This document shows, one piece after another, positions 1 through 5,607 of a stretch of 8,702 nucleotides of DNA. Source of the stretch: Deltaproteobacteria bacterium (GTDB lineage Bacteria; Desulfobacterota; Desulfobacteria; Desulfobacterales; UBA11574). The stretch lies in the NCBI GenBank assembly GCA_019313505.1, contig JAFDBA010000085.1, positions 1 to 8,702 on the forward strand, in the 5' to 3' direction. Position 1 is the first letter of the stretch. Every line of letters begins with the position of its first letter. Both the position numbers and the translations under genes were made by a program. The notes under the pieces are model-generated. The model made no database searches, was not told the origin of the DNA, and saw only the letters and a program-made list of their open reading frames with translations.

Positions 1-1208
1 TCATGCAATATCTGATCATAAGCACGTTGTAAAAAAGTAGAATATATGGCCACAACAGGCTTGAATCCCTCGGTGGCCAGACCTGCGGCAAAAGTTACAG
101 CGTGTTGTTCGGCGATTCCCACATCAAAAAACCGGTCCGGATAGGCCTCGGAAAACTTTACAAGCCCTGTGCCTTCCGGCATGGCGGCGGTCACCGCAAC
201 TATTCCGTCGTCTTTTTTTGCCATTTGTAACATGGTTTCGCCAAAAACCTGAGTGTATGTGGGAACGGAACATTCTTTGTTTATACTTTCCCCCGTATCT
301 GCGTTAAAGCAACCGACACCGTGAAAATAGACAGGATTTTTTTCAGCAGGGGAATATCCTTTCCCTTTTTTCGTTGTTATATGAAGCAGAACCGGTTCGT
401 CAAGGCACTTAATATTATTCAGTATGTCGATAAGATGGTTAAGATTATGACCATTTATCGGACCAAAATATTCGAAGTTAAAAGCCTCAAATAACATTCC
501 CGGAGTAATAAAAGACTTGAAAGAATCTTTTGAACGCTTGGCAAATTGATAGATATCGTCTCCGACTTTGGGCAAAGATTTAAGAAAATCTTTAAGTTCC
601 GTTTTTAAATCCTGTAAATATTTTGCGGAAAAGGCACGACTTAAAAAAGAGGATAGGGCGCCTACGTTGTGTGAAATCGACATATCATTGTCATTTAATA
701 TCACTAAAATATTTTTATTGATGTCCCCGGCCTGGTTAAGACCTTCATAGGCAAGCCCGGCGGTCATGGACCCATCCCCTATAACCGCGATAACCTTGGA
801 CTTATCGTTTTTTAAACGCTTGGCACACGCAATACCAAGACCAGCGGATATGGAGGTGCTGCTATGGCCGGTTGAAAATGCGTCGTAAGGACTTTCACTC
901 ATACGGGTAAACCCGCATATTCCGTCATGTTGGCGAAGCGTGTGGAATCGTTCTCTGCGTCCTGTAAGGAGTTTGTGAGCATAGGACTGGTGTCCGACAT
1001 CCCAGATGATTTTATCAGAAGGAGCATTAAATACGTAGTGAATGGCGATTGCCAGCTCAACGGCACCCAGGCTCGGTGCAAGGTGGCCACCATTTTTTGA
1101 TACCACATCAATAATAACTTTTCGTATCTCAGAAGCTAAAATCGGCAGTTCAGATCTCGACAGTCCTTTTAAATCTGCCGGTGAATTTATTCTTTCAAGA
1201 AAACTCAA
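1..1208 (-). CDS. dxs: 1-deoxy-D-xylulose-5-phosphate synthase, N-terminal about 402 residues (cut by window edge)
   Basis: Dxs is a cytoplasmic ThDP enzyme that condenses pyruvate with glyceraldehyde-3-phosphate to give DXP and CO2, the entry step of the MEP isoprenoid pathway. My minus-strand translation starts MSFLERINSPADLKGLS and aligns with E. coli Dxs throughout. Visible motifs are GGHLAPSLGAVEL with His42, the ThDP/Mg signature GDGSMTAG (144-151) with the paired LNDND (Asn172), and GIAEQHAVTFAAGLA with catalytic Glu367. The reading frame is open to the left edge and breaks off just after YDQILH, so about 220-230 residues, including the C-terminal domain, lie outside; this is a window cut, not a truncation. 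The start is TTG at 1208-1206. An AAGGAG box sits 10 nt upstream and overlaps the ispA stop codon, and no ATG fits the family N-terminus. It is the last visible gene of the xseA-xseB-ispA-dxs operon, directly downstream of the synthase that uses its pathway's products. The family assignment is certain; the start is likely. Confidence 0.97.
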   Translation of the reverse strand, partial: MSFLERINSPADLKGLSRSELPILASEIRKVIIDVVSKNGGHLAPSLGAVELAIAIHYVFNAPSDKIIWDVGHQSYAHKLLTGRRERFHTLRQHDGICGFTRMSESPYDAFSTGHSSTSISAGLGIACAKRLKNDKSKVIAVIGDGSMTAGLAYEGLNQAGDINKNILVILNDNDMSISHNVGALSSFLSRAFSAKYLQDLKTELKDFLKSLPKVGDDIYQFAKRSKDSFKSFITPGMLFEAFNFEYFGPINGHNLNHLIDILNNIKCLDEPVLLHITTKKGKGYSPAEKNPVYFHGVGCFNADTGESINKECSVPTYTQVFGETMLQMAKKDDGIVAVTAAMPEGTGLVKFSEAYPDRFFDVGIAEQHAVTFAAGLATEGFKPVVAIYSTFLQRAYDQILH

Positions 1209-1218
1209 ATTTTTCTCT

Positions 1219-1224
1219 CTCCTT
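1219..1224 (-). promoter_or_regulatory. Ribosome binding site supporting the TTG start of dxs
   Basis: The minus strand reads AAGGAG here, 10 nt before TTG at 1208. Its first two bases are the last two of the ispA TAA stop (1225-1223), so ribosomes finishing ispA sit on the dxs site. This decides the non-ATG start. Confidence 0.75.
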
Positions 1225-2119
1225 ATCTTTTTCTATCAATAGTATAATGTGCGATAGCCCGGAGCGGATTAGATTTGTTATCAAAATATTCGAGCGTTTG
1301 CAAGGCGTTGCTGACCAAGTTTTTCGCAAATTCCTTTGATTTGTCAAGTCCAAGTATAGAAGGGTAGGTGCTTTTTTCGCGAGCTTGATCTGTACCAATA
1401 TCTTTACCCATAATAACTGGATCGCCTTCAACATTAAGAATATCATCGGTTACCTGAAAGGCAAGTCCAATATTTTTTGCATAAATCTTGAGCTTTTCGA
1501 TTTGCTCAAAACTCCCGTTTCCTAAAATAGCCCCGGTAATTATTGATGCTTCAATAAGAGCACCTGTCTTTAAAACATGCATTTCTTCTAAATCTTCTAA
1601 ACCGAGCTGTTTGCCTTCAGCAGCGATGTCTTTTATCTGTCCTTCAATCATTCCATTATATCCTGAAGCTTTTGCTATTGTATTTATAACACGGAGCCAT
1701 TTAAAAACGTTATTTTTATTGGTGAGCTCAATTGATGATAGGATTTCAAAAGCCAGGGTAAGCAGGGCATCACCTGCTAAAATTGCTGTGGCTTCATCAA
1801 ATGCTATATGACACGTTGGCTTGCCACGGCGTAGATCATCGTCGTCCATTGCAGGAAGATCATCATGAATCAGGGAGTAAGTATGAATCATTTCAAGGGC
1901 ACATGGAGCTCTCAAAGTATCATCACTCTTGCCCCCAACAGCTTCCGATGCGCTTAAGCATAAAATCGGTCTTATGCGTTTTCCGCCGGCCATGAGAGAA
2001 TGCTCCATGGCCCTACTAATCAGGCTGGAGTTTGAATTGCAATTTAAGAAATTAATAAGCGCAGCATTAATTTGCTTTCGTTTCTTTAAAAGGTATGAAT
2101 TTAGATCAAAATTATTCAT
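1223..2119 (-). CDS. ispA: Polyprenyl synthetase, farnesyl-diphosphate-synthase type (IspA-like)
   Basis: Predicted to condense DMAPP/GPP with IPP to make C15 farnesyl diphosphate for quinone and undecaprenyl-carrier synthesis in the cytoplasm. With the start at 2119 the protein is 298 aa, matching E. coli IspA (299 aa). Visible motifs are GGKRIRP (45-51), the first Asp-rich motif HDDLPAMDDDDLRRG (85-99), KTGALI (184-189), the second motif FQVTDDILNVEGD (221-233) and KSTYPSILGL (249-258). Tyr81 lies five residues before the first motif, which also has the two-residue insertion; both are features of bacterial (type II) FPP synthases, so C15 is favoured over C20, although product length cannot be proven by eye. 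The last Asp of the second DDxxD is Asn229 here. An in-frame ATG at 2209 would give 328 aa but would overlap xseB by 98 nt with unfamiliar residues; an ATG at 2131 is also possible. The chosen start overlaps the xseB stop by 8 nt, which suggests coupling. Confidence 0.95.
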   Translation of the reverse strand: MNNFDLNSYLLKKRKQINAALINFLNCNSNSSLISRAMEHSLMAGGKRIRPILCLSASEAVGGKSDDTLRAPCALEMIHTYSLIHDDLPAMDDDDLRRGKPTCHIAFDEATAILAGDALLTLAFEILSSIELTNKNNVFKWLRVINTIAKASGYNGMIEGQIKDIAAEGKQLGLEDLEEMHVLKTGALIEASIITGAILGNGSFEQIEKLKIYAKNIGLAFQVTDDILNVEGDPVIMGKDIGTDQAREKSTYPSILGLDKSKEFAKNLVSNALQTLEYFDNKSNPLRAIAHYTIDRKR

Positions 2120-2354
2120 CTTTTGATTCATCTTCAGAAAAGAACGGCCTTTCAAATAGATTCCCATTTTGATCTTTAAGTAAAATGGTAATTCTTTTTT
2201 CTGTTTCATCTAATTTTTCGGAACAGAACTTTGAGAGTTTAACACCTTCTTCAAACTTTTTGACAGCCTCTTCAAGAGGTTGATCTCCGGATTCAAGTTG
2301 CTGAACAATCAGTTCAAGTTTTTTCATAGCTTTTTCAAATGTCTGTTTAGCCAT
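2112..2354 (-). CDS. xseB: Exodeoxyribonuclease VII small subunit
   Basis: An 80-residue protein, the usual XseB size. It begins MAKQTFEKAMKKLELIVQQLE and continues with SGDQPLEEAVKKFEEGVKLSKFC, the conserved two-helix hairpin that packs on the large subunit; the acidic tail (SEDESKDE) is typically variable. XseB binds XseA in several copies per large subunit to form exonuclease VII, which degrades single-stranded DNA from both ends to short oligonucleotides in the cytoplasm. The gene follows xseA after a 4-nt gap. A GGAAG ribosome site (2366-2362) overlaps the end of xseA, and the TAA stop falls inside the ispA start region (ATGAATAA), so translation is probably coupled on both sides. Subunit balance matters in this enzyme, since excess XseA is known to be harmful in E. 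coli, which gives the tight junction a plausible purpose. Confidence 0.96.
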   Translation of the reverse strand: MAKQTFEKAMKKLELIVQQLESGDQPLEEAVKKFEEGVKLSKFCSEKLDETEKRITILLKDQNGNLFERPFFSEDESKDE

Positions 2355-2358
2355 ATTG

Positions 2359-3726
2359 TTACTTCCTTTTTATTCTGCAAATCAATGAGCCCTTGGAAAC
2401 CATAACCTCGATATCCTGACCGATTTTTACCTGCTTCGTGTTTCGGACAATAACCGCGTCCGGAATAGTTCTGGTGATACTGTAACCTCGAGCCAGAATA
2501 GCTTTAGGGTTTAAGGCATATAACCTTGCATTAAGTTCTCGAAGCAGGAATTTATTCTTGTTTAAACATATTTTTATATAAGTAAGTAGATTATTATAGT
2601 TTTGCTCAAGTTTTTCATTGCCCTTTTTTGTATAAATTAAGGGATTGTGTGAATTAAGTCTGTCACGCCGCCATTCAAGCCGTTCATTTTGTTGAAGAAT
2701 ATTTTTTTTAAATGTCCTGATTAGTCGTGAAAGGAAATCATCTGTTCGGAGTCTTAAATCCTCTATTTTTTTATTTGGATCCACCAGCCGTTTTGACATT
2801 TCTTTTACAATCTTTCGAAGATTTTTAATATATCGTGAAAGAGTAATTGTTAAAGTAGTTGTAAGTTCAGCGTTTTTATTTAACAGATCAATTTTAAGGG
2901 GAACTGCCAGTTCGGCTGCGGCCGACGGTGTTGGAGCCCGAAGATCGGCAACAAAATCTGCTATGCTAAAATCTGTTTCATGACCCACAGCAGAAATTAT
3001 TGGAATCTTAGATGCAAAAATAGCCCTGGCAACATCTTCGGAATTAAAAGCTTGCAAATCTTCCAGAGAACCGCCGCCTCTGGCCAGGATCACAAGATCT
3101 GAGTCGGACCGCTCATTTATTGTCTCAAGACCCGATACAATCTCCATTTCAGAGCCGTCACCCTGCACCTTGACCGGAATGATTTCAATATGAATGTTTG
3201 GAAAGCGTCTGTTGACGATTTTTAGAATGTCATGAACCACAGCTCCGGTAGGGGAGGTTACTATGCTTATTTTTCGTGGTAAAAAGGGCAGGGGATTTTT
3301 ATATTTTTCATCAAAAAGCCCCTCAGCTTTGAGTCGTTCCTTTAGTTGTTCAAAAGCAAGCTGTATAGCTCCTGTACCTTCGGGTTCGAGATATTCTAAT
3401 ATTATCTGATAGGTACCCCTTGGCTCATAGACACTTATCCTGCCAATTCCTGTTATGCTCATTCCATTTTCGGGCATATATTTTAAATTACGATTCTGCC
3501 CACGAAACATTACTGTATTTATCTGGGCTTTTTTGTCTTTTAATGTAAAGTAAAAGTGTCCTGAAGCCGGAACACTTAAATTTGATATTTCACCGCATAT
3601 CCAGATAAATGGGAATTTATCTTCAAGTAATACTTTAATGTTAGCTGTTAGTTCGGAAACGGTAAAAACACGTCGTTGGGTCATGGTGGATGGTTCTAAA
3701 TATTTGGTACCGGGGTTCGAGTTCAT
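2359..3726 (-). CDS. xseA: Exodeoxyribonuclease VII large subunit
   Basis: Catalytic subunit of exonuclease VII, a cytoplasmic metal-activated ssDNA exonuclease used in repair and recombination. At 455 aa it matches E. coli XseA (456 aa). The N-terminal OB fold spans roughly residues 20-115 (FTVSEL, WICGEISN, PASGHFYFTLKD, YEPRGTYQI). The catalytic domain follows, with TSPTGAVVHDIL (Asp166), ARGGGSLEDLQAFN (215-228), SAVGHETD (245-252, His249 and Asp252) and DLRAPTPSAAAE (261-272). A long coiled-coil arm occupies about 280-405, and the C-terminal motif ALNPKAILARGYS follows. These Asp/Arg/His/Asp positions match residues reported as essential in E. coli. The start at 3726 has no good ribosome site; Met15 (3684), giving MTQRRVFTVSEL, is closer to the E. 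coli N-terminus but is no better supported. It is the first gene of the operon, behind a long leader. Confidence 0.96.
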   Translation of the reverse strand: MNSNPGTKYLEPSTMTQRRVFTVSELTANIKVLLEDKFPFIWICGEISNLSVPASGHFYFTLKDKKAQINTVMFRGQNRNLKYMPENGMSITGIGRISVYEPRGTYQIILEYLEPEGTGAIQLAFEQLKERLKAEGLFDEKYKNPLPFLPRKISIVTSPTGAVVHDILKIVNRRFPNIHIEIIPVKVQGDGSEMEIVSGLETINERSDSDLVILARGGGSLEDLQAFNSEDVARAIFASKIPIISAVGHETDFSIADFVADLRAPTPSAAAELAVPLKIDLLNKNAELTTTLTITLSRYIKNLRKIVKEMSKRLVDPNKKIEDLRLRTDDFLSRLIRTFKKNILQQNERLEWRRDRLNSHNPLIYTKKGNEKLEQNYNNLLTYIKICLNKNKFLLRELNARLYALNPKAILARGYSITRTIPDAVIVRNTKQVKIGQDIEVMVSKGSLICRIKRK

Positions 3727-3849
3727 TAAAGTAATATTATAATAACTCCGTGGAGGTGATTTAGTTTTTCCTGAATATTATTAGATAGTTATTTCATTTC
3801 GTGCGTCGGCGGAATTTTTTTTAATGTAACACATCAGAGGTAACGATTT

Positions 3850-3878
3850 TTTAAAAAAAATAATACCATAGTTGTCAA
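3850..3878 (-). promoter_or_regulatory. Candidate sigma-70-type promoter of the xseA-xseB-ispA-dxs operon
   Basis: The minus strand has a perfect -35 TTGACA (3878-3873), then 17 nt, then TTTAAA (3855-3850), a 4/6 match to TATAAT. This predicts a transcript start near 3843 and a 5' UTR of about 115 nt. The -35 and spacing are good and the -10 is mediocre. No better promoter was seen in the leader. Confidence 0.45.
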
Positions 3879-3927
3879 TCCCATTCAACCCAAAACCCTA
3901 ACAAACCGAAATCCTAATTTTGTGCTA

Positions 3928-3942
3928 TAAGGGTACCCCTTA
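3928..3942. promoter_or_regulatory. Perfect 6-bp inverted repeat TAAGGG-tac-CCCTTA
   Basis: A GC-containing palindrome in AT-rich surroundings, centred about 57 bp upstream of the proposed xseA -35 box. Flanking GTG (3922-3924) and CAC (3943-3945) extend the symmetry with a bulge. It could be an operator for a dimeric regulator or a small hairpin. No specific regulator is recognised, so the function is unassigned. Confidence 0.35.
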
Positions 3943-4067
3943 CACGCTTTTGAATAAATTTATTAACGTCTGATAAGGTATATTATGTAAACTTTTACAA
4001 AGAGTCTTTATTAATGGGCTTGTATCACCCTGCTTTTTTTTTAAAATCGGAATTTGTGAGCCTTGAA

Positions 4068-4121
4068 TTTGGAGCTTTCGGGTTACGATCTCCGAAGAGA
4101 TATTTCCTGTGGGACTCCAAG
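4068..4121 (-). ncRNA. Candidate structured RNA element with UUCG tetraloop, downstream of the 88-aa gene
   Basis: On the minus strand an outer stem CTTGGAG/CTCCAAA (4121-4115 with 4074-4068, one wobble pair) encloses a perfect 5-bp hairpin ATCTC-TTCG-GAGAT (4101-4088). A C(UUCG)G tetraloop is among the most stable RNA loops and occurs only on the minus strand. Two purine-rich internal strands (CCCACAGGAAAT and CGTAACCCGAAAG) separate the stems. It lies 49 nt past the stop of the 88-aa gene and upstream of xseA. No U-run follows, so it is not a standard terminator. I do not recognise a known RNA family; no folding energy was calculated. Confidence 0.4.
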
Positions 4122-4151
4122 AAACTGGATATTTGAAATTAGAAACTTGAT
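4121..4151. repeat. Degenerate direct repeat GAAACTGGATA / GAAACTTGATA
   Basis: The words GAAACTGGATA (4121-4131) and GAAACTTGATA (4142-4152) differ at one base, are 21 bp apart, and flank the similar-looking TTTGAAATTA. This resembles low-complexity intergenic word arrays; only two units are present. Confidence 0.35.
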
Positions 4152-4169
4152 AACAACCTGAATTGTCAT

Positions 4170-4436
4170 TTATGGATGGTAACTATCTAAATGTTTACGT
4201 AAAGCCGGAACAATAAAAATATCTTCATAGGGCATTTTGCTTAAACAAGATGCGAGGATTTCATTTTTATCTTGAAACGATATATTTTTGTCTATGATAA
4301 GAATATTTTTTCCCTTAACCTTACATAACCCACTTTTAACTTTTATTCCGGTACTGCGTAGATTTTGCTCTGATACATTGACACCGAGTTTTTCAGCAAG
4401 TTCTTTTAAATCTTGATATGTTTGCTCGGGTTTCAT
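4170..4436 (-). CDS. Small protein of unknown function (88 aa)
   Basis: I do not recognise a named family. The 88-residue protein is soluble-looking, with no signal peptide or membrane segment. It starts MKPEQTYQDLKELAEKLGV, a likely amphipathic helix, followed by a central part rich in beta-type residues (SGLCKVKGKNILIIDKNIS, about 35-53), then a helical KNEILASCLSKMP (57-69) and EDIFIVPALRKHLDSY. Two cysteines (38 and 64) are too far apart for a metal-binding CxxC. The organised mix of helix and strand with no low-complexity sequence argues for a real gene. The region before the ATG has only a weak CGGA ribosome site, five bases away. It is transcribed away from the BI-1-family gene and is separated from xseA by a long gap, so it is probably monocistronic and context does not reveal its job. 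Confidence 0.75.
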   Translation of the reverse strand: MKPEQTYQDLKELAEKLGVNVSEQNLRSTGIKVKSGLCKVKGKNILIIDKNISFQDKNEILASCLSKMPYEDIFIVPALRKHLDSYHP

Positions 4437-4450
4437 TATAATCCGACAAT

Positions 4451-4478
4451 AAAATAAAAAACGATTTTAATATTGCAA
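4451..4478 (-). promoter_or_regulatory. Candidate promoter of the 88-aa gene
   Basis: The minus strand reads TTGCAA (4478-4473), 16 nt, then TATTTT (4456-4451), each a 4/6 match to consensus. The predicted start of transcription falls only about 10 nt before the ATG at 4436, leaving a very short leader. The -35 hexamer is its own reverse complement and is shared with the plus-strand promoter. Confidence 0.3.
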
Positions 4479-4500
4479 AACTGATTTTTAGTGTTATATA
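4473..4500 (+). promoter_or_regulatory. Candidate promoter of the BI-1-family gene
   Basis: TTGCAA (4473-4478), 16 nt, then TATATA (4495-4500); reading TATAAG with 18 nt is an alternative. The transcript would start near 4507, leaving a leader of about 98 nt that contains a 7-bp imperfect hairpin (AAGGGTC 4565-4571 with GATCCTT 4582-4588) just before the ribosome site. Confidence 0.4.
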
Positions 4501-4593
4501 AGGTTTCTTTTTATTAAAGATTTGATGAATTAGACTTTTTTTTGAATTCATCTCATGTGGATACAAGGGTCAGTTTTAACCGATCCTTGAACC

Positions 4594-4598
4594 AGGAG
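4594..4598 (+). promoter_or_regulatory. Ribosome binding site fixing the BI-1-family start
   Basis: AGGAG, 6 nt before ATG at 4605. It rules in this ATG over an upstream in-frame TTG at 4542 that has no comparable site. Confidence 0.85.
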
Positions 4599-4604
4599 AA
4601 AATA

Positions 4605-5306
4605 ATGCAATCTATTCCGCTTAAAAGAACACGGACCCAAATTCAAATTAACGAATTTATCCGGAGTGTATATAACTGGATGGCCATCGGCCTTGGACTC
4701 ACAGGTTTCGTGGCATTTTATGTATCAAACAGCGAAGCTATGATGAGACTGATATTTGGAAATCGGCTCGTGTTTTTCGGATTGATTATCGGTGAACTTG
4801 CCCTTGTTTTCAGCATCAGTGCAAGGGTCAATAAAATGCGGGCTTCAACCGCAACCTCCTTGTTTCTACTTTATGCTGCTTTAAACGGTGCAACACTTTC
4901 GACAATATTCCTTATCTATACAAGATCTTCAATTACATCAACATTTTTTATATGTGCAGCAACCTTTGTTGCATCCAGTATTTTCGGTATGGTCACAAAG
5001 CGTGATTTGACATCAATGGGTCAGTTCATGTTCATGGGACTTATCGGAATTGTTATTGCATCGGTTGTCAACCTTTTTGTGCATAGTTCGGGAATGAGCC
5101 TAATTGTCAGTTATATTGGTGTGATCGTCTTTGTGGGCTTGACAGCCTATGACACACAGAAACTCAGGACCATGGCAATTTCACAGCCTGACGGCCTTGA
5201 TGGTGGAACCATTAGAAAAGCCGCAATTTTAGGTGCTCTAACATTGTATTTAGATTTTATAAATCTGTTCCTTATGCTCCTCAGAATATTAGGAAGTCGG
5301 GATTGA
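4605..5306 (+). CDS. Bax inhibitor-1 / YccA family seven-helix inner-membrane protein (YbhL-like)
   Basis: A 233-residue protein that aligns along its whole length with E. coli YbhL (234 aa), including VYNWM near residue 22, TKRDL (131-135), SYIGVIVFVGLTAYDTQKL (169-187) and GALTLYLDFINLFLMLLR (210-227). Seven hydrophobic segments can be drawn at roughly 24-40, 55-73, 84-105, 112-130, 139-160, 166-183 and 206-228, with a basic N-terminus (KRTRT). Bacterial BI-1 homologues such as BsYetJ are pH-sensitive calcium leak channels gated by paired aspartates; Asp183 and Asp217 are candidate counterparts here. Other relatives (YccA) interact with the FtsH protease. Which role applies is not decided by the sequence. 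The start is fixed by AGGAG 6 nt upstream. The gene is monocistronic, divergent from the 88-aa gene and convergent with glmM. Confidence 0.95.
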   Translation: MQSIPLKRTRTQIQINEFIRSVYNWMAIGLGLTGFVAFYVSNSEAMMRLIFGNRLVFFGLIIGELALVFSISARVNKMRASTATSLFLLYAALNGATLSTIFLIYTRSSITSTFFICAATFVASSIFGMVTKRDLTSMGQFMFMGLIGIVIASVVNLFVHSSGMSLIVSYIGVIVFVGLTAYDTQKLRTMAISQPDGLDGGTIRKAAILGALTLYLDFINLFLMLLRILGSRD

Positions 5307-5607
5307 TTTTTGTGACAGTTGCGGTTAAATGAAACCACGGATGAACACGAATACACACCAATTTAAAAATAACAACATAAAAGCAATTTAGTCATATAAG
5401 CCATCTCTTTAATATACCCATTTGTGTTTATTTACGTCTATTTGCGGTTAAATGAAACCACGGATGAACACGAATACACACTAATTTAAAAATAATAACA
5501 TATTATAGCCATACAAGGCGTTTCTTTAATATACCCATTTGTGTTTATTTGCGTCCATTTGCGGTTAAATGAAACCACGGATAAACACGAATTATAAAAT
5601 ATAGGCA
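5307..5607. other. Intergenic region between convergent genes, filled by repeats
   Basis: These 301 bp separate the 3' ends of the BI-1-family gene and glmM. Apart from about 14 bp at each side, the region is entirely the tandem repeat annotated separately. I see no coding sequence, no promoter and no classical hairpin-plus-U-run terminator, so the repeat hairpins may be what stops the two converging transcripts. Confidence 0.7.
5321..5593. repeat. Tandem ~120-bp hairpin-forming repeat, two copies plus a partial third
   Basis: Copies begin with GCGGTTAAATGAAACCACGG at 5321, 5444 and 5561, giving periods of 123 and 117 bp; the third stops after about 33 bp. Both long copies share the order: ATGAACACGAATACACAC, AATTTAAAAATAA, a variable middle (5380-5400; 5500-5521), then CTTTAATATACCCATTTG and TGTTTATTT. 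Around each copy junction the sequence is a degenerate inverted repeat: TTTATTTGCGTCCATTTGCGG before the loop (AAATGA) and CCACGGAT(G/A)AACACGAAT after it, with the core stem GGTT/AACC. The arms also show about 10-bp periodicity. The first junction lacks the full left arm. I recognise the CCACGGATGAACACG wording as a recurring intergenic motif in many bacterial genomes, from memory only. Confidence 0.9.

Larger units (their letters stand above)
3727..4169. other. 443-bp non-coding leader between xseA and the 88-aa gene
   Basis: I find no convincing coding sequence on either strand. From left to right it holds: an AT-rich xseA leader with a likely minus-strand promoter (-35 at 3878-3873); a perfect inverted repeat TAAGGG-tac-CCCTTA (3928-3942); a perfect 12-bp AT palindrome AATAAATTTATT (3953-3964); a run of nine T's (4033-4041); a foldable GC-richer block (4068-4121); and degenerate repeats GAAACTGGATA / GAAACTTGATA (4121-4151) next to the small gene. 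A gap this long ahead of an otherwise tightly packed operon is the main oddity. Confidence 0.7.

Noticed and set aside
1..1208. dxs as a truncated pseudogene
   Set aside because: The reading frame is intact to the window edge, all visible catalytic motifs are present, and the missing part is outside the window.
899..1242. Small coding regions opposite or out of frame with dxs
   Set aside because: They are other-frame readings of well-conserved dxs sequence and have no recognisable motifs.
2120..2209. Longer 328-residue IspA from ATG 2209
   Set aside because: It would overlap xseB by 98 nt, and the added residues are simply xseB read in another frame; 298 aa fits the family.
4013..4041. Plus-strand intrinsic terminator ending in nine T's
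   Set aside because: The only stem is GGG/CCC with a 9-nt loop, three bases separate it from the T-run, and no plus-strand gene ends there.
4542..4604. Upstream TTG start for the BI-1-family protein (254 aa)
   Set aside because: The extra 21 residues do not match YbhL, TTG has no ribosome site, and ATG 4605 has AGGAG at 6 nt.
5321..5593. CRISPR array
   Set aside because: Periods are 117-123 bp, the supposed spacers are themselves repeated, copies differ by substitutions and indels, and no cas gene is present.
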